Shown: piece after piece, positions 57,466-64,000 of the stretch
Layout: the number at the start of each line of letters is the position of its first letter
Numbering within the stretch: the stretch's first letter is position 1
Assembly (NCBI RefSeq): GCF_900113055.1
Contig: NZ_FONZ01000002.1
Coordinates: forward strand, 186,001-250,000
DNA length: 64,000 nt
Direction of reading: 5' to 3'
DNA from: Flavimobilis marinus
Lineage (GTDB): Bacteria > Actinomycetota > Actinomycetes > Actinomycetales > Cellulomonadaceae
Translations under genes and position numbers: made by a program
Notes under the pieces: model-generated
Databases searched by the model: none
What the model was told of the DNA's origin: nothing
What the model saw: only the letters and a program-made list of their open reading frames with translations

Positions 57466-58566
57466 CTATCTCTCCTGCTCCGAGCCCACAGGCTCCTGGC
57501 TGAGGTCGCAGACCAGGACTACGTCCGGTCCGAGCTGGGTGACGCTGCGCGGGTGCAGGCGCACGGCGTCGGCGATCGTGGCGACGCCGAGGTCCTCGAC
57601 GGCGCTCTTGCCGGCCCCGAGCAGCACGGGCGCGACGTAGGCGTACACCTCGTCGACGAGCCCGGCCCGCAGGAACGCGGTCACGAGGCGTGGTCCGCCC
57701 TCGACGAGGACGTGCCGGACCTCGCGGGCGTGGAGCACGGCGAGCACCGCCGCGGGGTCGTGGCTGCGCACGTGCACGAACCGCTCGCCGCGCACCCGGG
57801 CGTCGTCGGGCAGGTCGCGCAGCCCGACGACGACGCGCCAGGGCTCGGGCTGCTCGTCGCCGCGTGCGGTGGTCGTCGGGCTCGACGAGGTGTGCGTGCC
57901 CGAGGGGTCCGCGGGCAGTCGGACGGTGAGGGCGGGGTCATCGGCCAGCGCGGTGCCCGTGCCGACGACGATCGCGCCCACGCGGGCCCGGAGGCCGTGC
58001 GCGTGGGTACGGGCCTCGGACGAGGTGATCCAGCGGCTCGTGCCGTCCGCTGCCGCGATCCGCCCGTCGAGGCTCGCCGCGGTCTTCACCGTCACGAAGG
58101 GGCGCCCGCGGCGTACGGCGGTCGACCACTCGCGCACGAGGGCGGTGGCAGCGCCGGACGGGTCGAGCGGGCCGTGCACGTCCACGCCGGCGGCGCGCAG
58201 CCGCGCAGCGCCACCCGCGGCGACCGGGTTGGGGTCGGCGACCGCGTAGGTGACGGACGCGACCCCGGCGTCGATCAGCGCCTCGGCGCAGGGGCCGGTG
58301 CGTCCCGTGTGGGCGCACGGCTCGAGCGTCACGTAGGCGTGGGTGCCGTGCAGCGCGGTTTCCTGGGCGGCGGCGGCCGCGAGGGCGGCGGCCTCGGCGT
58401 GCGGGGTGCCGGCTCCCCGGTGCCAGCCCTCGGCGACGATCACGCCGTCGGCGTCCGTCACGACGCAGCCGACCCGCGGGTTCGCTCCCCCGACGGGACC
58501 GCGCTGGGCCAGCGCGACGGCGCGGGCGAGCGCGTCGTCGGGCCCGGTGACACGGTGCTCTGGCAT
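57466..58566 (-). CDS. ribD: Bifunctional pyrimidine deaminase / reductase
   Basis: A 366-aa RibD. The N-terminal deaminase has HAEAAAL and the zinc motif PCAHTGRTGPC; the C-terminal reductase has VKTAASLDGRIAAADG and VLVEGGPRLVTAFL. It converts the GTP-derived pyrimidine to the RibH substrate. ATG 58566 follows GGAAGG; the frame is open to 58608 but this is part of the riboswitch platform. First gene of the operon, under FMN riboswitch control. Confidence 0.96.
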   Translation of the reverse strand: MPEHRVTGPDDALARAVALAQRGPVGGANPRVGCVVTDADGVIVAEGWHRGAGTPHAEAAALAAAAAQETALHGTHAYVTLEPCAHTGRTGPCAEALIDAGVASVTYAVADPNPVAAGGAARLRAAGVDVHGPLDPSGAATALVREWSTAVRRGRPFVTVKTAASLDGRIAAADGTSRWITSSEARTHAHGLRARVGAIVVGTGTALADDPALTVRLPADPSGTHTSSSPTTTARGDEQPEPWRVVVGLRDLPDDARVRGERFVHVRSHDPAAVLAVLHAREVRHVLVEGGPRLVTAFLRAGLVDEVYAYVAPVLLGAGKSAVEDLGVATIADAVRLHPRSVTQLGPDVVLVCDLSQEPVGSEQER

Positions 58567-58613
58567 GGAACCTTCCCGGATCAGGGCTCCGGGGGTGGGC
58601 GCGCGCAACGCGT

Positions 58614-58638
58614 CGCGGACGGCACGAGGCCGTCCGCG
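58614..58638 (-). promoter_or_regulatory. Expression-platform hairpin of the FMN riboswitch
   Basis: A 10-bp perfect stem between riboswitch and ribD (right arm GCCGTCCGCG at 58629-58638 with left partner at 58614-58623, loop of 5 nt). It could be a terminator or could control access to the ribosome-binding site. No U-run follows. Confidence 0.6.
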
Positions 58639-58640
58639 TC

Positions 58641-58795
58641 ACATGCGCCTCTCATCCGGACTTTGACCGTCGGTCCTGGAGTTCCACCAGGTCGGCCCGT
58701 CCCGCGTCACCCGGTGGGAGACGTGGAGCAGGTTCGCGGACTGTGACCGCCGGCTCGGATTTTCACCGACCCCGGAGCATGTGCTCTGGCGCTAA
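58641..58795 (-). promoter_or_regulatory. FMN riboswitch (RFN element)
   Basis: Read on the minus strand, the element has AGCGCCAGAGCACATGCTCC near its 5' end, GGTCGGTGAAAATCCGAGCC, CGGCGGTCACAGTCC, and closes with GACGGTCAAAGTCCGGATGA then GAGGCGC. These are the conserved blocks of the RFN aptamer. It precedes ribD by about 75 nt and lets FMN repress the rib operon. Confidence 0.95.
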
Positions 58796-58833
58796 CAATG
58801 CCACAACCGGCCGGGGTATTCCGCAACCGTGCC

Positions 58834-59496
58834 TCAGTGGGTGTGCCGCGCCGCCATCGTGCGCAGGGTCGCGATCTCGGCGGGGATGTCCGCGGCCCCG
58901 AACACGGCTGATCCCGCCACGAAGACGTCGGCGCCGGCCTCGGCAGCGCGGTCGATCGTCTCGCGCGAGATGCCGCCGTCCACCTGGACGGAGATCTCGA
59001 GGTTCGCCGCGCTGATCGCCTCGCGGACGCGGCGGATCTTGCCGAGCGTGCCGTCGAGGAACGACTGGCCGCCGAACCCGGGCTCGACCGTCATGACGAG
59101 GACCATGTCGAACTCCGGCAGCAGATCGAGGTAGGGCTCGATCGGGGTGGCTGGGCGCAGGGCGATCGCGGCGCGCGCACCCTGCTTGCGGATCTCCCGG
59201 GCGAGGCGCACGGGCGCGGCCGCGGCCTCGGCGTGGAAGGTCACCGAGGAGGCCCCGGCCTCGGCGTACGCGGCGGCCCAGCGGTCCGGGTCGGCGATCA
59301 TCAGGTGCACGTCGATCGGCAGCGGGGTCACCGCGAGCAGCGCCTGCACCACCGGCAGGCCGAGCGTCAGGTTCGGCACGAAGTGGTTGTCCATGACGTC
59401 GACGTGCGCGGCGTCGGCCGACGCGATCGTCTTCAGGTCGCGTTCCAGGTTCGCGAAGTCCGCGGAGAGGATGCTGGGGTTGATCTGGGCAGCCAT
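58834..59496 (-). CDS. rpe: Ribulose-phosphate 3-epimerase
   Basis: A 220-aa TIM-barrel enzyme interconverting ribulose-5-P and xylulose-5-P. Motifs are [30 protein letters not shown], and [13 protein letters not shown] 59496 is preferred over in-frame GTG 59505, because a TAGGGT hexamer (59509-59504) overlaps the latter and lies 7 nt before the former. The TAG of this hexamer is the rsmB stop codon. Confidence 0.96.
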   Translation of the reverse strand: MAAQINPSILSADFANLERDLKTIASADAAHVDVMDNHFVPNLTLGLPVVQALLAVTPLPIDVHLMIADPDRWAAAYAEAGASSVTFHAEAAAAPVRLAREIRKQGARAAIALRPATPIEPYLDLLPEFDMVLVMTVEPGFGGQSFLDGTLGKIRRVREAISAANLEISVQVDGGISRETIDRAAEAGADVFVAGSAVFGAADIPAEIATLRTMAARHTH

Positions 59497-59506
59497 GGCG
59501 CTCACC

Positions 59507-61006
59507 CTAGCGCTCGGCCGGCGGCCTGCGCCGGAGCACCGTGAGATGCATGGCGTCGGTGCCGTGCACGTGCGGCCACAGCTGCACGTGCGGGCCGGCG
59601 TCGAGCTCGATCTCCCCGACGCTGACGTCGCGTACGAGCGTCGCGGCGTCGAGCAGCTCGACGTCCGCGTGCCGCGCGAGGACGTCCTGCACGACCAGGC
59701 GCGTCTCCGCCAGGTGCGGCGAGCAGGTGACGTACCCGACGACGCCGCCCGGGCGCACCGCCAGGAGCGCCGAGTCGAGCAGCTCGTGCTGCAGCGTCGT
59801 CAGGACCGGCACGTCCGCCGGGGTGCGCCGCCAGCGCGCCTCGGGACGACGGCGGAGCGCGCCGAGCCCGGTGCAGGGCGCGTCGAGGAGCACGCGGTCG
59901 AACCCGCCGGGATCCGTCTGGCCGAACCGGCGGCCGTCACCCACGACGACGTCCTCGACGGCGTCGGCGGGGACGGCTGCCAAGGACTGCTCGACCAGCC
60001 GGGCGCGGTGCGGTGCGACCTCGTTCGCGAGGACACGTGCCCCGCGCTCCCCCGCCTCGGCGGCCATGAGCGTGGCCTTGCCGCCGGGGCCGGCGCACAT
60101 GTCGAGCCACCGGGCGTCGGGACCGTCGACCGCGGCGGCGAGGAACGCGAGCGTGACCAGCTGGCTGCCCTCGTCCTGGACGCCCGCCGCGCCCGCCCGC
60201 ACCGCGGGGATCGCGCCGGGGTCCGTCCCGGAGAGGATGCCCGCGGTCGCGGCGTAGCGACCGGGCCGGAGCGTCGCGCCGGCTTCCGTGGCCTCCGCGG
60301 CGAGCGCGTCGACGTCGAGCAGGCCGGGGCGGGCGACGAGCGTCACCCGGGCGGCGTCGTTGTGCGCGGCGAGCAGCTCGTCGAGCTCGGCCACGTCGCG
60401 CCCGGTCGCCCCGAGCGACTCCCGCAGGGCGCGCGCGATCCACACCGGGTGGCTCTCCAGCAGGGCGCTGCGCTCGACGCCGTCGACGTCGGCCGAGATC
60501 CGCGCGAGCCACTCCTCGAGCGGGGTGCGGGACACGGCCCGCAGGACGGCGTTGACGAGCTGCGCGCTGCCGGCGCCGACGTGCGCGCGGGCCAGCCCGA
60601 CGGTCTCGGACACGGCTGCGTGGGTGGCGACGCGCATCCCGAGGATCTGGTGCGTGCCGAGGCGCAGGATGTCCAGCACCGGCTCGTCGAGCGACGCCAG
60701 CGGGCGGGTCACGCAGTGCGCGAGGATCGCGTCGTAGCGCCCGCGCAGGCGCAGGGTGCCGTAGGTGAGCTCGGTCGCGAAGGCCGCGTCACGTCCGGAC
60801 AGGTGCCGACGACGCAGGGCCGGCGGCAGGACGAGGTTGGCGTACGCATCCGACCCGCTGACCTCGCGCAGGACCTCGAAGGCCACCTCGCGCGCGGCGT
60901 CGGTGCCGCGGCGGCGCTGGCCGGGCGCGAGCGCACCGCGCGGTGCGGGGATGTCGCGACCGCGGCGCTCGCGGCCCTGGGCGTCGCGGTAGGGCTGGCC
61001 GCTCAT
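59507..61006 (-). CDS. rsmB: 16S rRNA m5C methyltransferase / NusB-like (RsmB)
   Basis: A 499-aa protein. A basic start precedes a NusB-like helical domain (about 35-185), followed by the SAM-dependent methyltransferase domain (about 290-495) with [13 protein letters not shown], the catalytic-cysteine segments [15 protein letters not shown] and [11 protein letters not shown]. It methylates 16S rRNA C967. ATG 61006 overlaps the fmt stop by 4 nt. Confidence 0.95.
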   Translation of the reverse strand: MSGQPYRDAQGRERRGRDIPAPRGALAPGQRRRGTDAAREVAFEVLREVSGSDAYANLVLPPALRRRHLSGRDAAFATELTYGTLRLRGRYDAILAHCVTRPLASLDEPVLDILRLGTHQILGMRVATHAAVSETVGLARAHVGAGSAQLVNAVLRAVSRTPLEEWLARISADVDGVERSALLESHPVWIARALRESLGATGRDVAELDELLAAHNDAARVTLVARPGLLDVDALAAEATEAGATLRPGRYAATAGILSGTDPGAIPAVRAGAAGVQDEGSQLVTLAFLAAAVDGPDARWLDMCAGPGGKATLMAAEAGERGARVLANEVAPHRARLVEQSLAAVPADAVEDVVVGDGRRFGQTDPGGFDRVLLDAPCTGLGALRRRPEARWRRTPADVPVLTTLQHELLDSALLAVRPGGVVGYVTCSPHLAETRLVVQDVLARHADVELLDAATLVRDVSVGEIELDAGPHVQLWPHVHGTDAMHLTVLRRRPPAER

Positions 61007-61959
61007 GCGGCACCGAGCCGGAGACCGTCGGCGACGGGTGTGCCGTCGGTCAGGCGGGCACCACGGGCCCAGTCGGCCGCCGGCATGTGCTTCTTGCCCA
61101 CCGGAGCCACGTCCCCCAGACGTACCGCTCCCCCGGCCACGCCGACGACGACGTCGCGCTTGGTCACGCGGATCTCGCCAGGCGCGAGGGGCGCTGCGGC
61201 GGGGTCGTCGACGACCGTGACCGGGCCGAGGCCGAGGCGCGCGCCGTCGGGAAGCGTGGTCCAGGCGCCGGGCGCGGGAGTGCATCCGCGGACCTGGCGG
61301 TCGACGGCGAGGGCCGGGTGCTCCCAGCGCACGCGTGCGTCGTCGGCGGTGATCTTCGCGGCATGGCTGACGCCGTCGGCGCTCTGCTGCACCGGGGTGA
61401 GCTGGCCCGTCTCCAGAGCGTCCATGGTGGCGACCATGAGCGGCGCGCCGGCGAGCGCGAGGCGGTCCAGGAGGTCGCCCGAGGTGTCGCGCGGACGGAT
61501 GGTCTCGGTCAGGGTTCCGAGCACGGGTCCGGTGTCGAGCCCGGCCTCGATGAGGAAGGTCGTCGCGCCCGTGACCTCGTCGCCCGCCATGATCGCGCGC
61601 TGCACGGGTGCCGCGCCGCGCCAGGCCGGCAGCAACGAGAAGTGGAGGTTGACCCAGCCCAGTCGCGGGATCTCCAGGGCGTCCGGGCGCAGCAGCTGCC
61701 CGTAGGCCACGACCGGCGCGCAGTCGACGTCGAGCGCCCGGAGCCGGTCCTGGACCTCGGGATCGCTGGGGCTGCCCGTAATCACCTCGATGCCGAGCTC
61801 CTCGGCGCGAGCGCGCACCGGGCTGGGCGTGAGGTGTCGGCCGCGTCCGGCACGGGCGTCCGCGCGCGTCAGGACGGCGGCGACCTCGTGGGGAGAGGCG
61901 ACGAGGGCATCGAGGGTGGGGACCGCCACGTCGGGGGTCCCTGCGAACAGAAGGCGCAT
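61003..61959 (-). CDS. fmt: Methionyl-tRNA formyltransferase
   Basis: A 318-aa Fmt, using 10-formyl-THF to formylate initiator Met-tRNA. Motifs are [36 protein letters not shown] (Asn-His of the active site) and GLDTGPVL (Asp). ATG 61959 is preferred over GTG 61965: it fits homologues and lies 8 nt after TAGGAT (61973-61968), a leaderless layout. Operon with rsmB. Confidence 0.96.
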   Translation of the reverse strand: MRLLFAGTPDVAVPTLDALVASPHEVAAVLTRADARAGRGRHLTPSPVRARAEELGIEVITGSPSDPEVQDRLRALDVDCAPVVAYGQLLRPDALEIPRLGWVNLHFSLLPAWRGAAPVQRAIMAGDEVTGATTFLIEAGLDTGPVLGTLTETIRPRDTSGDLLDRLALAGAPLMVATMDALETGQLTPVQQSADGVSHAAKITADDARVRWEHPALAVDRQVRGCTPAPGAWTTLPDGARLGLGPVTVVDDPAAAPLAPGEIRVTKRDVVVGVAGGAVRLGDVAPVGKKHMPAADWARGARLTDGTPVADGLRLGAA

Positions 61960-62030
61960 GATCACTCATCCTAGGTGGCCCGTCAGCGCCGCCGAGCGTC
62001 CGCTCCCCTGTTGCGTGGGGCCAGAACGCG

Positions 62031-62066
62031 ACCGGCCCCCCGCCGCGGGTGCGACGGGGGGCCGGT
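62031..62066 (-). terminator. Terminator after the heptad-repeat gene
   Basis: A 12-bp perfect stem: ACCGGCCCCCCG with CGGGGGGCCGGT around a 12-nt loop, 12 nt beyond the stop codon at 62079. No U-run follows. Confidence 0.82.
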
Positions 62067-62078
62067 GGCTGGAGCAGG

Positions 62079-64000
62079 TCAGGCGTCGCGGCGCATGCCG
62101 AGCGCCGAGATCCCCGCGCCGAGCGCGAGCAGCGTCAGGATGCCGCCACCGATCGCGAGGGGCTTCTGCGGACCCTCCTCGACGTCCGCCTTCAGCTTCG
62201 CGTTGCCGTCCGCCACCTGCACGGTCCCGCTCTGCAGCTCGCCGGCACCGGCCGAGAGCTGGTTGGTGCCGTCGGAGAGGTCCTTCGCGCCCTGCGCGAG
62301 GGTGGTCGTGCCCTCCTTGAGGGTGGTGGCGCCCGTGGCGAGCTCCTCAGAACCGTCCGCGAGCTCGGTGGCCCCAGCGTCGAGGCGCGTGACGCCGTCG
62401 GTCAGCTGACCGGCGCCGGCGGCGAGCTTGCCAGTACCGGCGACCAGCTCAGAGGCGCCGGAGGCCAGCTGCGCGTTGCCGTCGCGCAGCGTGAACGCGC
62501 CCGACCGCAGCTCGGCCGCTCCGGCCGCGAGGCGGCTCGCACCGGTGTTCAACTCCTTGGTGCCGGCGGCGAGCGTGCCCGTGCCGTCGACGAGGGCCGA
62601 GGTCCCGGCCGAGAGCTGCTTGGCACCGGTGCGGAGGTCGCCTGCGCCCTGCGCGAGCGTCTCGGCACCCGTGGCCACCTGGTCCGTGCCGCCGGCGAGC
62701 GCCTGGGCGCCCGCGTTCAGCTTCTTCGTCCCTGCGGAGAGCTCACCGGCGCCGGCGGCCAGCTGCGCTGTCCCGCCCTCGAGCCGCGGCGTCGCTTCGG
62801 CCAGCTGGCCGGTGCCCGCCTTCAGCGCCTTCGCGCCGTCCACGAGCTTGTCGGCCCCGACGCCCAGCGGGCCCATGGCCTCGGTGTTGAACTTCTTGCT
62901 GCCCGCCGTCAGGGACTGGACCGTGCTGAACGTCCGCTGCAGCTTGTCGACGAGAGGAGGTCCGTCGATCCCCTTGCCCGTGACGATCTTCGCCTCGAGG
63001 AGCGACGCGCCGTCCGACACCTGCCTGGCGCCCGCACGAAGCTGGGTCGATCCGTCGACGAGACCGGTCTGCACGCCCTCGATCCCGTCGAGGTACACGC
63101 GCACCGCCGCCAGCTTGGCCGACGGCGCGAGGTCGGTGTCGCCCACGATCCGGTCGATCGCTGCGATCCCGTCCGCGATCTGCGCGGCGCCGTCCTCGAC
63201 CTGCTGCGCGCCACCCGCGAGCTGCGGGACACCCGCCTTGAGGTCCTTGATCCCCGGCGGCACATCGGCGGCGAGGCCCGACTCGAGCTGAGCCAGTGCC
63301 GAGAAGAGGCCGGTGTCCTCCGCAGACTTGAACGGCTTGTTCAGGGCCTGGTCCGCGGCAGCGACACCACCCTGGAGCTGCTGTGCACCAGCGCTGAGCT
63401 CGCCCGCGCCGGCGTCGACCTGGTTGATGCCGGCCGCCAGCTCGACCGCAGACCCCTTGAGCTGGCTGGTGCCGGTCGCGAGCTCGCCGGCTCCCGCCGA
63501 GACCTCCTGCGTCCCGGCGTAGAGCGCCGCGGCGCCGTCCGCAGCGGCCCGGGCCCCGTCAGCCAGGTCCCCGGCCCCGCTCCGCAGCGTGCGCGTGCCC
63601 TGGTAGAGCTTGGCGGCGCCGGTCTGGAGCTGGCCAGCCCCGTCCTCGAGGTCGCCGGCGCCCGTGTTGAGCCGCTTCGTCCCGGCGGCGACATCCCCGG
63701 CACCCGCGCTCAGCGTGCTTGCGCCGTCGGCCAGCTTGCCGGCTCCGGCAGCGGCGTCGCCGGCACCTGCGGCGAGCCGACCGGCACCTGCGTTGGCGTC
63801 GTTCATCCCGGCGGAGAGCGTCGTGGCGCCGTCGAGGAGCTCCGTGCTGCCCTGCTTGAGGGCGCTGGCGCCGTCGTTGAGCCGGGTCGATCCGTCCGCG
63901 AGCTTCGCCGCTCCTGCGTCGAGGTCCCCTGCCCCGGCCGCGAGCTTCGTCGCGCCCTCGGCGGCCGAGGTAGCCCCGGACGCCAGCGTGACGGCGCCCT
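62079..64000 (-). CDS. Leu/Gly heptad-repeat membrane protein, N-terminus beyond window edge
   Basis: At least 640 residues are visible; the frame continues without stop into the window edge at 64000. It consists of dozens of 7-residue units of the form xxxLxxG (for example GAGDLADGA, AAGAGELSAGT), interrupted around residues 155-310 (counted from 63806) by a non-repetitive segment (AADVPPGIKDLKAGVPQLAG; DTDLAPSAKLAAVRVYLDGI). One C-terminal membrane helix (KPLAIGGGILTLLALGAGIS) ends in RRDA. Such heptads occur in YhgE/Pip and MMPL-related envelope proteins. The N-terminal domain that would decide the family is not seen. Confidence 0.82.
   Translation of the reverse strand, partial: GAVTLASGATSAAEGATKLAAGAGDLDAGAAKLADGSTRLNDGASALKQGSTELLDGATTLSAGMNDANAGAGRLAAGAGDAAAGAGKLADGASTLSAGAGDVAAGTKRLNTGAGDLEDGAGQLQTGAAKLYQGTRTLRSGAGDLADGARAAADGAAALYAGTQEVSAGAGELATGTSQLKGSAVELAAGINQVDAGAGELSAGAQQLQGGVAAADQALNKPFKSAEDTGLFSALAQLESGLAADVPPGIKDLKAGVPQLAGGAQQVEDGAAQIADGIAAIDRIVGDTDLAPSAKLAAVRVYLDGIEGVQTGLVDGSTQLRAGARQVSDGASLLEAKIVTGKGIDGPPLVDKLQRTFSTVQSLTAGSKKFNTEAMGPLGVGADKLVDGAKALKAGTGQLAEATPRLEGGTAQLAAGAGELSAGTKKLNAGAQALAGGTDQVATGAETLAQGAGDLRTGAKQLSAGTSALVDGTGTLAAGTKELNTGASRLAAGAAELRSGAFTLRDGNAQLASGASELVAGTGKLAAGAGQLTDGVTRLDAGATELADGSEELATGATTLKEGTTTLAQGAKDLSDGTNQLSAGAGELQSGTVQVADGNAKLKADVEEGPQKPLAIGGGILTLLALGAGISALGMRRDA

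Noticed and set aside
59147-61705. An 852-codon open frame opposite rpe, rsmB and fmt
   Set aside because: It spans three genuine enzymes on the other strand, and has no ribosome-binding site or recognisable domain.
62079-64000. Short regular DNA repeats suggesting a CRISPR array
   Set aside because: The periodicity is 21 nt in frame, coding for xxxLxxG heptads; no unique spacers or conserved 28-37-nt repeats.

Overview
The window is one uninterrupted stretch of very high-G+C chromosome from an actinobacterium. The signs are RbpA, PafBC, a GarA/OdhI-type FHA protein with an FtsR-type MerR regulator, an Lnt-Ppm1 pair, a C50-carotenoid operon, many GTG starts and many promoters with no leader. 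Gene content and order fit the Micrococcales (Cellulomonas/Promicromonospora-like), but the genus is inferred only. There is no rRNA, tRNA, CRISPR array, insertion sequence or prophage. Genes are dense, and within operons stop and start codons usually overlap by 4 nt.

Layout. 1-9.3 kb: a cut-off HMA-membrane protein, a uridine-kinase-like protein, a luciferase-like monooxygenase, NhaA, a probable persulfide-response group (CoA-disulfide-reductase/rhodanese fusion, CsoR-family regulator, small Cys protein), a membrane Ser/Thr kinase, and a haem-oxygenase-like protein coupled to a CDGSH iron-sulfur protein. 9.4-19.2 kb: a DUF2867 SDR, then the C50 carotenoid operon (idi-crtE-crtB-crtI-crtYe-crtYf-crtEb) behind an MMPL exporter, with a divergent MarR regulator resembling CrtR of Corynebacterium. 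19.3-31 kb: an SDR, a flavin monooxygenase/FMN reductase pair, glycogen phosphorylase, a MoxR-DUF58-DUF4129 operon, Dps and DUF3866.

31-42 kb: a plus-strand housekeeping run, pafB-pafC-(small membrane protein)-tatA-tatC-DAG kinase-helY-amidohydrolase pseudoenzyme-lnt-ppm1, closed by a strong terminator facing rbpA. At 43.21 kb, beside a truncated acetyltransferase, lies a sequence matching the actinobacterial XerCD dif site. This suggests the window spans the replication terminus. Downstream of it nearly every gene is on the minus strand.

43-64 kb: a PAS/GAF/SpoIIE phosphatase, a cardiolipin-synthase-like PLD, the MerR-ftsR-FHA-DUF881-sbp-DUF881 envelope and division block, DEAD-box helicase DeaD with a long leader, hisG-hisE, the riboflavin operon ribD-ribE-ribBA-ribH under an FMN riboswitch, rpe, rsmB, fmt, and a cut-off Leu/Gly heptad-repeat membrane protein.

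The most notable observations are the dif site, a SigR/SigH-type promoter before rbpA, a candidate structured RNA upstream of lnt, the persulfide-sensing cluster with its operator, the haem-oxygenase-like/CDGSH pair, a TTGCAA box array near glgP, and a recurrent leaderless promoter layout (TAnnnT, 6-8 nt, start codon).
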